A stretch of 64,000 bases of DNA, from positions 180,129 through 244,128 of the forward strand of contig NZ_JAFFPU010000044.1 in NCBI RefSeq assembly GCF_016919175.1, written 5' to 3'. Below, piece by piece: positions 35,342 to 44,798 of this stretch; the stretch's first letter is position 1, and the number at the start of each line of letters is the position of its first letter. The notes beneath the pieces are model-generated. The model saw nothing but the letters and a program-made list of their open reading frames with translations, did not search any database and had not been told where the DNA came from. Both the position numbers and the translations under genes were made by a program. The stretch is from Leptospira ainlahdjerensis. Lineage in GTDB: Bacteria > Spirochaetota > Leptospiria > Leptospirales > Leptospiraceae.

Positions 35342-36337
35342 CTAAAAGCTGATATTTATTTTCATTTCAATTTTTTGATCTTTTTCAACCGAAGGCCGTA
35401 ATGGGAGCTCCGTCTCTTGAAATAAGAATTCGTAAGTAACGGGGAAAGTCAAAAGTGTTGTATTCAAAAGATAACTAAAAGCCAGAGAAAGGAGAAACAT
35501 CTGGTTGAGTTGTTTGTGCTTTTGAAACTGTTCATTTTCGGATTCGAGCCAGAGAAAGGAACCGTTCCCTTGCGGTACCAATGTGGGCGGCCCCGAATTC
35601 GCCTTTTGGGCCGCTATAAATTCGTGCAGGGCTCCCGTTGCAAAAAAAGCGGTCAATCCCATAAGAGTGAATCCGGATTTACGATGCCCTTGATTTTTCA
35701 AATAATATCCCGGGATTAAGTAATCGACGAAAGTTATAGCTTGTTCTTTCGGGTTTTCTTCTTTTTTTTCGGGGGATTTTTCTTCCAAAACGTACGTAAT
35801 TGCGAGAATTTCCTTTCGTGCAATTTCGAACGGTTCGGTTCCGGACGCTCCTTGGACGAAGACGGATTCTCCATTTACCTTTTGGATCGTGGATGGAATG
35901 TTTTGATTTTGTATGGAGGAAATCAAAAGTCGGAAGCCTGTTTGTGAAAGTTGTTCCAATATTCTTGTAGACGGCTCCTCGAGGGTAAGATCCTTCAAGT
36001 CTTGTAAAGAAATTCTTAGATAACGGTTTTTTTCGTCCATGTAGTAGGCGGTTTGTGAACTCAATTTAAGAAGTTTTAATCCGCATTTTCTTTCCGCTTC
36101 GATTTTCGGGGTGAAACAAAGTCGGTTTCCCAGATCTTCAAAAAACAATTCTAAGATATCCTTTTTTTCGATCTTTTTTTCCGTTCCGTTTGTGATGATT
36201 ACGATGTGATCGTTATGACCTTCGGATTCTTTCCATTCTCCCGTGACAACTTCTCCGGATTTGAGGACAACCCGATGTGCTATCAATTGTTCGGTAAGAA
36301 TCGAACAGATTAGGATTAAAAGAAGAACCCATTTCAT
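35342..36337 (-). CDS. exported/membrane protein of the SpoIIE operon
   Basis: 331 residues. An N-terminal signal (about 3-19) leads to VVLKSGEVVTGEWKESEG, then a duplicated beta-rich portion with NQNIPSTIQKVNGESVFVQG, reminiscent of small Sm-like barrel repeats in Leptospira envelope proteins. The second half has two or three hydrophobic stretches (about 205-240 and 280-305). I do not recognise a named family. Its ATG overlaps the stop of the TPR gene by 4 bases (ATGA), so the two are translationally coupled. A role in sensing envelope state for the phosphatase is inference from context. Confidence 0.75.
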   Translation of the reverse strand: MKWVLLLILICSILTEQLIAHRVVLKSGEVVTGEWKESEGHNDHIVIITNGTEKKIEKKDILELFFEDLGNRLCFTPKIEAERKCGLKLLKLSSQTAYYMDEKNRYLRISLQDLKDLTLEEPSTRILEQLSQTGFRLLISSIQNQNIPSTIQKVNGESVFVQGASGTEPFEIARKEILAITYVLEEKSPEKKEENPKEQAITFVDYLIPGYYLKNQGHRKSGFTLMGLTAFFATGALHEFIAAQKANSGPPTLVPQGNGSFLWLESENEQFQKHKQLNQMFLLSLAFSYLLNTTLLTFPVTYEFLFQETELPLRPSVEKDQKIEMKINISF

Positions 36338-37776
36338 TTTGAAAGCTCGATTGTGATTGGCGTATTGAGATCGATTTTTTTTTGGAGTTTGTTTTCGATA
36401 AAAGTAATCGATTGATCGTCTTCGAAGATCGCCTTCTGAAAGTGTGTGATTTTGGAATCTTTTACAAATTTCAGTTTGGAAGTTCTCATCGGCTTTTTGT
36501 CCAGAGTGATGGATTGAATCGTATAAGTAGGCAGTGTGATCGGGAAATGTGTGGAGAAAAGTTTGGTCTTGTCTCCTTCGATTACGATTCGCTCGCCGTA
36601 GACGGGTGGGGCGCCCGCGATGTGGACCATGATGTAATTTCGAACTTCGGCCGCCTTGGCTTCTTCTTCCGCTTTTTTTAGAAAAGCCTCCGAGTCGGAG
36701 ATAATTTCCTGTATCGGAGTTTTGAGAGCTTCTTTGGACGCGACGGATTCTTCGTAAGGAGAAGAGTCTTCTTCTTTTGTGTGTTTTAATTTTTCCGCTG
36801 AAGACTTGATCATGGCCGCCTCGCTTACGTCTCCGAGACGCTGCGCATTCTTATCCGAAATCCTGGCGATTTCACTTCCCGCGTTGTAGTAATGCCCCAA
36901 CATCAAAAGACGTCGATTGGCCTTGATCGCAATCTCCTTGTCCTTGTCGGAGAATGCGAGTTTTGCATACTCCGTGATCGCTTCGTTTTGGTTCCCCGTT
37001 TTTTCGAGAGAATACCCCCGGAGGTATTTCATTTCCGAGGAATGGAGTTCGATCTTTGCGATTTCCTCCAAAACCTTTACATAATTTCCTTTCGCAAAAT
37101 AGGCACGAATTTTTGCTTCGGGACTTTCAAAATTGGCTTCGATTTCCTTTGCGTTTTCTTTGGATTTGAGAATCACTCCGGTCAAAATTTCCGCGTCGTT
37201 TGCAAAGCTGCTTCCCGGATTGTTTTCCGGAACCTTCCTCAAGTCCTGGAGCGCCGCGTCCAATTCTCCCTGGGCCGCCAAACAAAATCCTTGGTGCAAT
37301 AGAATGAATCCGCTTTCTTCGCTTCCTTTGGGAAAGGAAGAAAGGGCCTCTTCGTAGGCGTTGTAGGCGTCCTTATAAGCCTGATTCCTTTCCAAACGGA
37401 AGGCACGTTCCAAGGCGCGAATTTTCGAAGAATTGAGTTCAAAGTGGATCGGCGGTTTTCCGGTCACAAAACGAACCGCGTTTATCAGGGCCGAACCCAG
37501 ATTCTGCCAGAAGTTGGTTTCAAAAGAATGGAGCTGGTCGCTTTCGATAAGGTTGCTCTGGAGATTGTTGAGATTCATCTCGACTCTTAGATTTTCTTTG
37601 TTGGAAAGAATACTTTCAAACTTGGATCTTAGAATATCGCTGGAAAAGGAAAAGTTCAGAACTTTTCTTTTTTCCAGAATTACCTTGAGCTCGAAAAGTT
37701 TCGTATCCAGGACGATCAAACCGAAAAATAGGATCACCAAAAAACCGATGATCGCGATGAAGGCGCTTTTTTTCAT
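36334..37776 (-). CDS. TPR-containing membrane-anchored protein
   Basis: 480 residues. One N-terminal helix (about 5-24) anchors it, and residues ~125-320 contain tetratricopeptide-like helical repeats (AYKDAYNAYEEALSSFPKG, LLHQGFCLAAQGELDAALQDL, YLRGYSLEKTGNQNEAITEYAKLA). The C-terminal 100 residues form a beta-rich tail. It lies 2 bp after the SpoIIE phosphatase and overlaps the next gene, so all act together. It may scaffold or sense for the partner-switching module; this is inference. Confidence 0.78.
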   Translation of the reverse strand: MKKSAFIAIIGFLVILFFGLIVLDTKLFELKVILEKRKVLNFSFSSDILRSKFESILSNKENLRVEMNLNNLQSNLIESDQLHSFETNFWQNLGSALINAVRFVTGKPPIHFELNSSKIRALERAFRLERNQAYKDAYNAYEEALSSFPKGSEESGFILLHQGFCLAAQGELDAALQDLRKVPENNPGSSFANDAEILTGVILKSKENAKEIEANFESPEAKIRAYFAKGNYVKVLEEIAKIELHSSEMKYLRGYSLEKTGNQNEAITEYAKLAFSDKDKEIAIKANRRLLMLGHYYNAGSEIARISDKNAQRLGDVSEAAMIKSSAEKLKHTKEEDSSPYEESVASKEALKTPIQEIISDSEAFLKKAEEEAKAAEVRNYIMVHIAGAPPVYGERIVIEGDKTKLFSTHFPITLPTYTIQSITLDKKPMRTSKLKFVKDSKITHFQKAIFEDDQSITFIENKLQKKIDLNTPITIELSK

Positions 37777-37778
37777 TC

Positions 37779-39260
37779 TTAAGAAATCTCTAATATTCCA
37801 AAAGTAACGTCGTCCGGAAAATGATTCGCAAAGGAGCGAAGTTCCGTTTGTAAACGGTGAATCAATTCTTCCGAGGGAAGTTCGGCGTATTTCTGAAAGG
37901 TTTCTAAAAGGCGATCGTCTCCGAATTGTTCTTTGGCCGGGCTTTCAGCGTCTAAGATTCCGTCCGTATACACGAGGATTTTGTCCCCCGGTTCGGTTTT
38001 GATTTTCAAAACTTGGTATGGATCGGGAATTCCGATTCCTAAAACAAATCCGGTGGAATTCAAGGTTAGAATCGTTCTTTTGGATTTGCGGAAGTAATAG
38101 ATCGGGTTGTGGCCGGCGCTGCAGAAGTAGGCGAACCCGTTTTTTTCGAAGAGGAAAAAAATCCCGGTCGCAAAAAAGGTGCCTTGTAAGGTTTCAAACA
38201 GATTTTCGCTGAGTCTGCCCAATACTTCTGCGGGGTTGATCGTTTCTTTGAGGATGTCACGCATATTGTAATGAATGATGGAAGTGATCAGGGCGGCCGA
38301 AACCCCGTGTCCGGTCGCATCCGCCAAAAAGAATGCAGTCCGAGTCTCGTTGATCTCGACGATTTCGTAAATATCTCCGCTGACTTCGCGCATCGGCTGA
38401 TAGTGAATATGAGCTTGAAGAAGATTGAATTGTTTTTGTTTCCCGGGAAGAAAACATTCCTGAACGTTTTTTCCGATTTCCAATTCGGTTTGAATCTGAG
38501 TGTTTTTCAGTTGTAACGTTTCGAACTGAGAGGAAATTTTTTCAGCCATCCCATTGAAGGTATTTCCCAAAACGTCCAACTCGTCTTGGGCGTTTTGTTT
38601 CCAAGAAACTCTTGCTTTTAGATCTCCCGTCGCCATCGTCTCGCTGACCTCTTTCAAAAGAAAAAGACGGATAAAAATTTTACGATAGAGAAAGACTCCG
38701 AAAAGAATTTGAAACGTAAAACCCCAGACCAAGAGAAGCCCGAGTTGGATATAAAGAGAACGCAGTCGATCGATCATCTCCCGCATTTTGATTTCGGAAA
38801 TTAAGAACGTTTTCGGATTGAGAAAAAAAATCAGATGTACGATAAACTGATCCGTATCCAGTTCGATATCGTAAGAAGTATTGAGCGCGGCCTTGGCGCT
38901 GGAAATTTTACTCAGCTTGGATTTGAGATCGGAGAGGGGAGAAACCGCTCCGTTGGAAAGAAGCGTTTTTGTTTTTTCCAAGGAGCTGTCTTCGATTTCA
39001 AGAACCGAAAAATGACTGAGACCGATGCTGAAAAGTTTACTCTGAAATTCGTGGATCTGGGAAGGATCTTGATAATCGACATTGCCGAAAGATTCTATCT
39101 TTTTAAGAATTTCCCTCGCGACCCGATCCGATTCCAGAGTAAAATTCGAAATCAAAAGATCTGTTTGATTTTCGAAAATCATAACCGCGACAAACGTCAG
39201 GTTCACCACGGTTAGGATCGTATAAATAACGATAATCTGTAATCGAAGAGACTTCTTCAT
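37779..39260 (-). CDS. SpoIIE-family protein phosphatase with HAMP domain
   Basis: 493 residues. Membrane helix (about 9-28), periplasmic sensor (about 30-165), second helix (about 170-190), HAMP (about 195-245: MATGDLKARVSWK, DELDVLGNTFNGMAEKI), then a PP2C-type SpoIIE domain with MREVSGDIYEIVE, FFLADATGHGVSAALIT, YCSAGHNPIYYF, ILVYTDGILDAESP and FPDDVTFGILEI. The metal-binding Asp residues are all there. It should dephosphorylate a STAS partner, most simply the one at 34934. It is the first gene of the four-gene operon. Envelope stress signals are a plausible input. Confidence 0.94.
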   Translation of the reverse strand: MKKSLRLQIIVIYTILTVVNLTFVAVMIFENQTDLLISNFTLESDRVAREILKKIESFGNVDYQDPSQIHEFQSKLFSIGLSHFSVLEIEDSSLEKTKTLLSNGAVSPLSDLKSKLSKISSAKAALNTSYDIELDTDQFIVHLIFFLNPKTFLISEIKMREMIDRLRSLYIQLGLLLVWGFTFQILFGVFLYRKIFIRLFLLKEVSETMATGDLKARVSWKQNAQDELDVLGNTFNGMAEKISSQFETLQLKNTQIQTELEIGKNVQECFLPGKQKQFNLLQAHIHYQPMREVSGDIYEIVEINETRTAFFLADATGHGVSAALITSIIHYNMRDILKETINPAEVLGRLSENLFETLQGTFFATGIFFLFEKNGFAYFCSAGHNPIYYFRKSKRTILTLNSTGFVLGIGIPDPYQVLKIKTEPGDKILVYTDGILDAESPAKEQFGDDRLLETFQKYAELPSEELIHRLQTELRSFANHFPDDVTFGILEIS

Positions 39261-39350
39261 GATCCAGATAGATTATCGTTTTTATCATTTTAAAAATCAC
39301 TGCATGCTATAAATTGGCCTCTTTTGTTTTCGTTGGATCGGATGCAAACT

Positions 39351-42300
39351 TTATTCCGTTTCCGCAGTCAATTCTTGCACCCGATTCTTACCCAAGAACC
39401 AATAGTAGAGAGCCGGGACCGCAAATCGGCTGAGAATCGTTGCCGCAATCTCTCCGAAGATCAGAGAAACCGCGAGTCCTTGGAAGATTGGATCCAAAAG
39501 CATGATCGCACTTCCCACTACGACGGCGGAGGCCGTGAGAAGCATCGGACGAAACCGAACCACACCCGCGTCGATCACCGCTTGTTTGAGGGGTTTTCCA
39601 AAACGAATCTCAGATTCTATAAAGTCCACAAGAATGATCGAATTTCGCACGATGATTCCCGCTCCGGCGATAAAACCGATCATCGAAGTCGCCGTAAAAT
39701 ACGCTCCCGTAAACCAATGTCCCGGTAGAATTCCGATCAAAGAGATCGGAATCGGAGCCATGATGATCAGAGGTAGGAAATAATTTTTAAACCAACCGAG
39801 CACGAGAACATAGATGAGAATCATCACAAGTGCGAAAGCTCCTCCCAAATCCCGGAAGACTTCGTATGTGATAAACCATTCTCCGTCCCATTTTACGAAG
39901 ACTTGGTCGGTGTTGCGCGGAGTTTCGGCGGTTCCGGTCGGATAGAGAATTTTAGGAGCCAATCTAAGAATTCCGTAAACGGGAGCTTCTTCTTCTCCGT
40001 AAAACTCGCTCGTGACGTATTCCACCGATCTCAGATTTTTTCGGTTTAACGTTAGGTTCTCTCGAATATAAGGATTTTTTAATACACTTTCGGAAGGAAT
40101 CGATCCGCTTTCCATCGAGGACACGGTCATCGGACGAAAAGGCGACTGTGAAGAACGAATTCTATCCGATACCGAAAGGTCCACCGTGATCTCTTCCGGA
40201 TGAATCGCTTCGGATAGGGATAGAATCGGACTTTCCGAAAATAAAAACTGTCCGTCTCTCGCGATCGTTTCCGAACGAACCCCCAAGATTCCTCCAAGAT
40301 TGGAATCAAAAGGGTAGACGATCTTCGGTCTTCCGGGGCGGAGACTCGAATCCAGGTCGGCGACTCCTTCTTGTTCGGAGAGAATTTTGTGAATTTCCGC
40401 CGCTGTTTTTTTTCGTTCCGTTTCGTTCGGTCCGTAGATTTCTGCGACAAAGGTTGCGAGCACGGGTGGTCCGGGCGGAATTTCCAATACCTTTGTGATC
40501 GCGTTTTCCATTCTTCCGAAGTTTGCGATTTCGTCCCGCAATGATTCTATGATCTCGTGACTTTTGATAGAACGATGTTCTTTCGATTTGAGAACCACGT
40601 GAAGATCGATCTGCCAATCCGATTTTCTAAGAAAACTGTGTTTGACCATTCCCGAAAAGGAAAAAGGGGCAGCTTCTCCTCCGAAGATTTGCACCTTTTC
40701 CACATTCTCATTTTTTAATATTCCTTCTGCGAGAATTTTGGATCGATCGACGCTTTTTGTAAGCGGGGTTTTCGGATCAAAGTCGATCAGCACTTGGAAC
40801 TCGTCTTTGTCGTCAAACGGAAGCATCTTTACCTTTACGGCTTTGAACGCGACCAAGGAAGAGGCGAGTAGAAGAAGTCCTACGATCCCGGCTCCGAATT
40901 TGAGAGAGTTGACTTTCGACGCCAATAACCAGTTTACGACTCGAATGTAGATGCGATCCAGTTTGGAAATTTTTTCTTTCTCGGAATGTGCGTGTGAAGT
41001 TTTTAGAAGGCGAACGCTGACCCAAGGGGTTACGATAAACGCGACCAATAAGGAAAGAATCATCGCAAGACTCGCTCCGACGGGGATCGGTTTCATATAC
41101 GGACCCATGAGCCCTCTCACAAACGCCATCGGAAGAATCGCCGCTATCACAGTAAAGGTCGCGAGAATGGTCGGATTGCCCACTTCGGAAACGGCTGCGA
41201 TCGTGGATTCTAAGATACTCTGTTTCGGATTTTCCTTAAGGTGCCGCTCTATGTTTTCTACGACTACGATCGCGTCGTCGACTAAGATTCCGATCGAGAA
41301 GATAAGAGCAAATAACGTGACTCGGTTAAGAGTATAACCCAAGAAGTAGTAGAGCGCCAAGGTCAGAGCCAAGGTCACCGGAATTGCGACCGAAACCACG
41401 ACGGATGCGCGAAATCCCATCCAGAGCGCGATTAAGATACTCACCGAAACCGTGGCGATCAAAAGGTGTTCGATCAATTCTTTGGACTTCGCATCCGCTG
41501 TCGATCCGTAGTCTCGGATCACGGACATCTTCACGTCTTTGGGAAGATTTTTTCCGAAACTTTCAGCCCTTTCTAAAAGTTCTTTAGAAAGAGGAACGAC
41601 GTTGGTTCCTTTTCTTTTGGAGAAGCTGATCGTCACCGAATTTCTTTCCTTTGTGTCGATATTTTTGTCGTAGAGGATTGACTGCTTGTTTCTTTCTTGC
41701 GCGCCTTCCACGATTTCAGCGACGTCGGAGACTCGGATCACGCGGCCTCCGCGTTGTGCTACCGGTAGAGATCGTACGTCTTCCAATTTGGAAATCGCAG
41801 TTCCCACTTCAACGTCGAATTTTTTTTCTTTCCCCCAGTTTTGTCCGACAGGAAGAAAGGTATCGTTGAGTTTGAGAGAATTGGCGATGTCCGAGATGCT
41901 GATCCCGGAGCGATTCATTCTGGAAGGATCCGCGATCACGCGCACGGATCGTTTTCTTCCCCCCAAAAGTTCCACTTTGGAAAGATCCGGAGTTCCCGAA
42001 AGTTCTCTCGCCAAAGGTGCGACTAACGTGCGTAATGAATAATCGTCTCTTTGATCGGAGCTGAAAGTAAGTGCTAAAAACGGAACGTCGTCTATCGTCA
42101 AGGATCGAACAGTCGCCTGTGACACGTTAGGCGGCAATTCCCTTTGGACTTCCATGAGTTTATGATGGATTTTGACCAGAGAAGGTTCCAAGGGTTGGCC
42201 GACTTCGAAACGAACCGTGACGATCGTGTTGTGATCCCCGCTCGCGGAATAAACGTATTCGACTCCTTCCAATCCCCAAACCGCTCTTTCGACCGGTTCT

Positions 42301-42524
42301 GTGACTTTGCGTTCCACTTCGTAACGGTTAAAACCCGGAGCCGAAAGTTGAATGTCTATCATCGGCACCGAAATCTGCGGCTCTTCTTCTTTCGGAGTCA
42401 GATAGACCGCGATGATTCCTAAAAAAAGACTCGAGAAGATAAGAATCGGAGTGAGTTTGGAATGAACAAACGCGAGCGCGATTTTTCCTGCGAATCCGGT
42501 CTTTTGTGGTTGTTTATCTTTCAT
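39351..42524 (-). CDS. RND-family efflux pump inner-membrane subunit
   Basis: 1057 residues, usual AcrB size. It has TM1 near residue 25-45, a large periplasmic loop, the TM4 motif GILVDDAIVVVENIERHL with the Asp pair of drug-type (HAE) rather than heavy-metal pumps, a second porter loop, and C-terminal helices (LVMILIYVLVLGWFKNYF, MIGFIAGAGIIVRNSIILVD). It overlaps the TolC-like gene by 11 bp. No periplasmic adaptor (HlyD/MFP) gene is in the operon or nearby, which is unusual because RND pumps need one. Two CsoR-type operators stand ahead of the operon, so its substrate may be a metal or reactive sulfur species; that is inference. Confidence 0.92.
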   Translation of the reverse strand: MKDKQPQKTGFAGKIALAFVHSKLTPILIFSSLFLGIIAVYLTPKEEEPQISVPMIDIQLSAPGFNRYEVERKVTEPVERAVWGLEGVEYVYSASGDHNTIVTVRFEVGQPLEPSLVKIHHKLMEVQRELPPNVSQATVRSLTIDDVPFLALTFSSDQRDDYSLRTLVAPLARELSGTPDLSKVELLGGRKRSVRVIADPSRMNRSGISISDIANSLKLNDTFLPVGQNWGKEKKFDVEVGTAISKLEDVRSLPVAQRGGRVIRVSDVAEIVEGAQERNKQSILYDKNIDTKERNSVTISFSKRKGTNVVPLSKELLERAESFGKNLPKDVKMSVIRDYGSTADAKSKELIEHLLIATVSVSILIALWMGFRASVVVSVAIPVTLALTLALYYFLGYTLNRVTLFALIFSIGILVDDAIVVVENIERHLKENPKQSILESTIAAVSEVGNPTILATFTVIAAILPMAFVRGLMGPYMKPIPVGASLAMILSLLVAFIVTPWVSVRLLKTSHAHSEKEKISKLDRIYIRVVNWLLASKVNSLKFGAGIVGLLLLASSLVAFKAVKVKMLPFDDKDEFQVLIDFDPKTPLTKSVDRSKILAEGILKNENVEKVQIFGGEAAPFSFSGMVKHSFLRKSDWQIDLHVVLKSKEHRSIKSHEIIESLRDEIANFGRMENAITKVLEIPPGPPVLATFVAEIYGPNETERKKTAAEIHKILSEQEGVADLDSSLRPGRPKIVYPFDSNLGGILGVRSETIARDGQFLFSESPILSLSEAIHPEEITVDLSVSDRIRSSQSPFRPMTVSSMESGSIPSESVLKNPYIRENLTLNRKNLRSVEYVTSEFYGEEEAPVYGILRLAPKILYPTGTAETPRNTDQVFVKWDGEWFITYEVFRDLGGAFALVMILIYVLVLGWFKNYFLPLIIMAPIPISLIGILPGHWFTGAYFTATSMIGFIAGAGIIVRNSIILVDFIESEIRFGKPLKQAVIDAGVVRFRPMLLTASAVVVGSAIMLLDPIFQGLAVSLIFGEIAATILSRFAVPALYYWFLGKNRVQELTAETE

Positions 42525-43944
42525 TGGAATTTCCTCTTTTTGCGTAGATGGAGAGTTCTCCTCGGATTCTCAGATATTCCGATTCCGAGGCGCTTTTCAT
42601 TTTGAGAAGATTGACCATCGCCGAAAAAGATTCCGCAAGTTGAGGAGCCTGGATCGTTCCGTTTCGGAAGAGCTTTTGGGATACCTGCAATTGCTCCTCC
42701 TGGAGCCGAACCGATTCTTGGATGGATTTTAAATTTTCAGAAAGTGTCTTTTCTTGTTGGAGAAGAATTCTAAAATTACTTTCTTCTCTGAGTCGGATCT
42801 CCTCCGATTTCTTTTTCGCACCTTCCGCCTTTACCTTTGCTTCGTCTAACGCGCCTATGTCGGAGGGGCTGAGTAGATTCATCTGTAGATAAATTCCAGC
42901 GTTGTAGGAATTGGCAAAATTCCGATTTCCGTCGTAAGCGTATGTTTCCGCGTAAGCGGCGACCTTCGGTAAGAATTTGGATTTTTCGGAATTTACGGAT
43001 TCTTTTGCGCCGTCGGCATAGGCTGAATATGCGTCCGCGAGAGGCGTATGACCCGATTCTGCTTCCGAAGGAAGAGGGAGATACTCTTCCACAAATTTAA
43101 GAAGCGAGTTCTTTTTCGGTTTAAAATCCTCGGGAAGATCGACCGCGAGAAAGTGAAGAGTTTCTTCCGCGCTTTTTTGAACGGTTTCCGATTCTTTTTT
43201 AGAAACATCTAATATGAGCTGTAAGGACTTTAGAGCCAAAGATCCTGAAAACCCGACGAGATTGGAGCGGTTTCCGATTTGATACTGGCTCAAGAAGTCG
43301 GAAATTTTACGGTGAAGATTTTCGGCGATCTTTCCGTTTTCTTCGGCGAGAAGAATCGATTGATAAGCGACGGCTGCGTTCGAATATTCACGAAAACGAA
43401 TATACTTTTCTTCCGCGTGAACCGCGTTGAGTCGTTTTTCTTGGATCAGACTTGCGGATGATTTGGCGCCTCCTTCGTAGAGAGGAAGTTCGATCCCTAA
43501 GGTTCCTCTCGCGTAGGTTTGAGAACCCGGATTGTTGAGAGTGTCTTTTGCAAAAATGTTAGCGGTATTCGAATTCAAACCGGTGTAGGGTTGGTTATTC
43601 GTATCCAAATAATTGGAAGGTTGAGAACGGACGCTCGCGGTGGAAAAGTCGGATTGGGTCGCCGATCTTTGTCCGAGTTTGCCCATAAAATTCAGTGCCG
43701 GGTCGTTTGTCTGAAAGGAGCGGACGTCGGCGTAGACTTTTGGGAGCCAGTGTTTTTTAGCTCGGTCCTTGGAGATTTCTGCAGCTTGAACTTCCAGAGC
43801 CTTGGATTTCAAGTTGGGAGCTTGGGTTTGAATTTTTGACCAGACTTCCGAAAATTCAAGAACACTTTCTGCGCGAACCTCGCCCCAAAAGGGCGAGGCC
43901 AGAAAGGTTATGAGAATCGGAAGAATTCCTAAAAAGGATTTCAT
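42514..43944 (-). CDS. TolC-like outer-membrane efflux protein
   Basis: 476 residues. Signal peptide (about 1-25, ending near WGEVRA). The body has the duplicated alpha-helical barrel pattern of TolC/OEP proteins (ALEVQAAEISKDRAKKHWLP; GTLGIELPLYEGGAKSSA; then LQMNLLSPSDIGALDEAKVK and VRLQEEQLQVSQKLFRNG). It would form the outer-membrane exit duct for the RND pump encoded directly downstream. Its ATG overlaps the DUF2892 stop by 4 bp. Confidence 0.92.
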   Translation of the reverse strand: MKSFLGILPILITFLASPFWGEVRAESVLEFSEVWSKIQTQAPNLKSKALEVQAAEISKDRAKKHWLPKVYADVRSFQTNDPALNFMGKLGQRSATQSDFSTASVRSQPSNYLDTNNQPYTGLNSNTANIFAKDTLNNPGSQTYARGTLGIELPLYEGGAKSSASLIQEKRLNAVHAEEKYIRFREYSNAAVAYQSILLAEENGKIAENLHRKISDFLSQYQIGNRSNLVGFSGSLALKSLQLILDVSKKESETVQKSAEETLHFLAVDLPEDFKPKKNSLLKFVEEYLPLPSEAESGHTPLADAYSAYADGAKESVNSEKSKFLPKVAAYAETYAYDGNRNFANSYNAGIYLQMNLLSPSDIGALDEAKVKAEGAKKKSEEIRLREESNFRILLQQEKTLSENLKSIQESVRLQEEQLQVSQKLFRNGTIQAPQLAESFSAMVNLLKMKSASESEYLRIRGELSIYAKRGNSNER

Positions 43945-44165
43945 CTGTTTTCTCCTTTGATCTCAATCAGAGAAGGGATTCCGCAACCTTTGAGGATCAA
44001 CGACATAGGACAAAATCCCGCAAACGCAAAAAGGACCATGTTGATTCCAACGAGGAAATTCAAAACATATCCCCAGGGATTTACAAAGAGCCCTAAAGTA
44101 ATTCCTATCAAAGACACGGTTCCACCGATTAAAAAAAGCAACCTTTCTCTATACCAGCTGTTCAT
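43941..44165 (-). CDS. DUF2892 (YgaP-type) two-helix membrane protein
   Basis: 74 residues from the ATG at 44165, chosen because AAGGAGAACAAG stands immediately upstream; a longer frame to 44210 would run through the operator sites. Two hydrophobic helices flank a short loop (LLFLIGGTVSLIGITLGLFV; YVLNFLVGINMVLFAFAGFC), with the GFCPMSLILKGCG ending typical of the membrane part of YgaP, a sulfur-transfer rhodanese. No rhodanese domain is attached here. It is the first gene of the DUF2892-TolC-RND operon. The link to sulfur handling is family knowledge plus context. Confidence 0.87.
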   Translation of the reverse strand: MNSWYRERLLFLIGGTVSLIGITLGLFVNPWGYVLNFLVGINMVLFAFAGFCPMSLILKGCGIPSLIEIKGENR

Positions 44166-44180
44166 CTTGTTCTCCTTTAT

Positions 44181-44196
44181 ATACCCCAGCGGGTAT
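44181..44196. promoter_or_regulatory. CsoR/CstR-type operator 1
   Basis: ATACCC (44181-44186), spacer CAGC, GGGTAT (44191-44196). The flanks extend the symmetry to 10-bp arms (44177-44186 and 44191-44200). It sits just ahead of the DUF2892 ribosome binding site, where a bound repressor would block the operon. Confidence 0.75.
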
Positions 44197-44208
44197 ATAA
44201 TAATTGAC

Positions 44209-44224
44209 ATACCCTATGGGGTAT
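44209..44224. promoter_or_regulatory. CsoR/CstR-type operator 2
   Basis: ATACCC (44209-44214), spacer TATG, GGGTAT (44219-44224): the same half-sites and spacing as operator 1, 28 bp away centre to centre. The pair covers the probable promoter of the DUF2892-TolC-RND operon. Confidence 0.75.
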
Positions 44225-44528
44225 ATGTTTTTTGAAAGTGAAATTTTATTTTATAGGACGATAAACAGAGCGGATTTTATCAAAAAAACGGAATATCCGA
44301 TCGGGAACGAAAGGAAAGCTTGAATTCGGTAGTAACGAGACGGATTTGCGGGAAGCGCAGCTCAAAGATTTTTGGACGCCCCACGAAAGAAATTCCCGTA
44401 TTTTTCGGTCCGTAGAAAGAATACTACGGCGGGCACTGGGAGAATCTCTGAAATTCTTAATTTGTAAGCTTTAGGAAAGTCTTAGAATGACAGAAATCGC
44501 CATTCTAAGACCGAATGGGAGATTTTGA
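44225..44528. other. spacer between the CsoR-like gene and efflux promoter
   Basis: About 300 bp with no supported gene. The CsoR-like gene ends at 44529 and its transcription runs toward the efflux operon, so read-through is possible. Confidence 0.35.
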
Positions 44529-44798
44529 TTAGAGAAAAAAAGCGGCCTTGATCGCAGTCCTGACGTTTTCCATATTCGGATTTTTTTTATTTTCCAAGAG
44601 ACAACGATCCATGTATTCTTGTACATAAGCTTCCCCGAATTTTTTGAGGGCTTGGCTCGCCGCTTTTAACAAGAGTAAAGTTTTTTCGCAGTCCATTGAA
44701 TCGTTGATAAGACCTTTTTCGACGGCGTCGAGTTGGCCTTTGATCCTGTGGATCCGGTTGACGAGGAGTTTGGAATCTTTTTCCTTCTTCATAGCCAT
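44529..44798 (-). CDS. CsoR/RcnR-family repressor, CstR-like ligand residues
   Basis: 89 residues, an all-helical DUF156 protein (RIHRIKGQLDAVEKGLIND). In copper sensors the ligands are Cys-His-Cys; here Cys37 and Cys66 stand 29 residues apart as expected, but the His position is Tyr62 (EYMDRC). Two Cys without the His is the pattern of CstR, which senses persulfides through a Cys-Cys link, rather than of copper-binding CsoR. A matching operator overlaps its own 5' end, and two more precede the DUF2892-TolC-RND operon, so it likely represses both. There is no normal ribosome binding site ahead of the ATG. CstR function is inferred. Confidence 0.85.
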   Translation of the reverse strand: MAMKKEKDSKLLVNRIHRIKGQLDAVEKGLINDSMDCEKTLLLLKAASQALKKFGEAYVQEYMDRCLLENKKNPNMENVRTAIKAAFFL

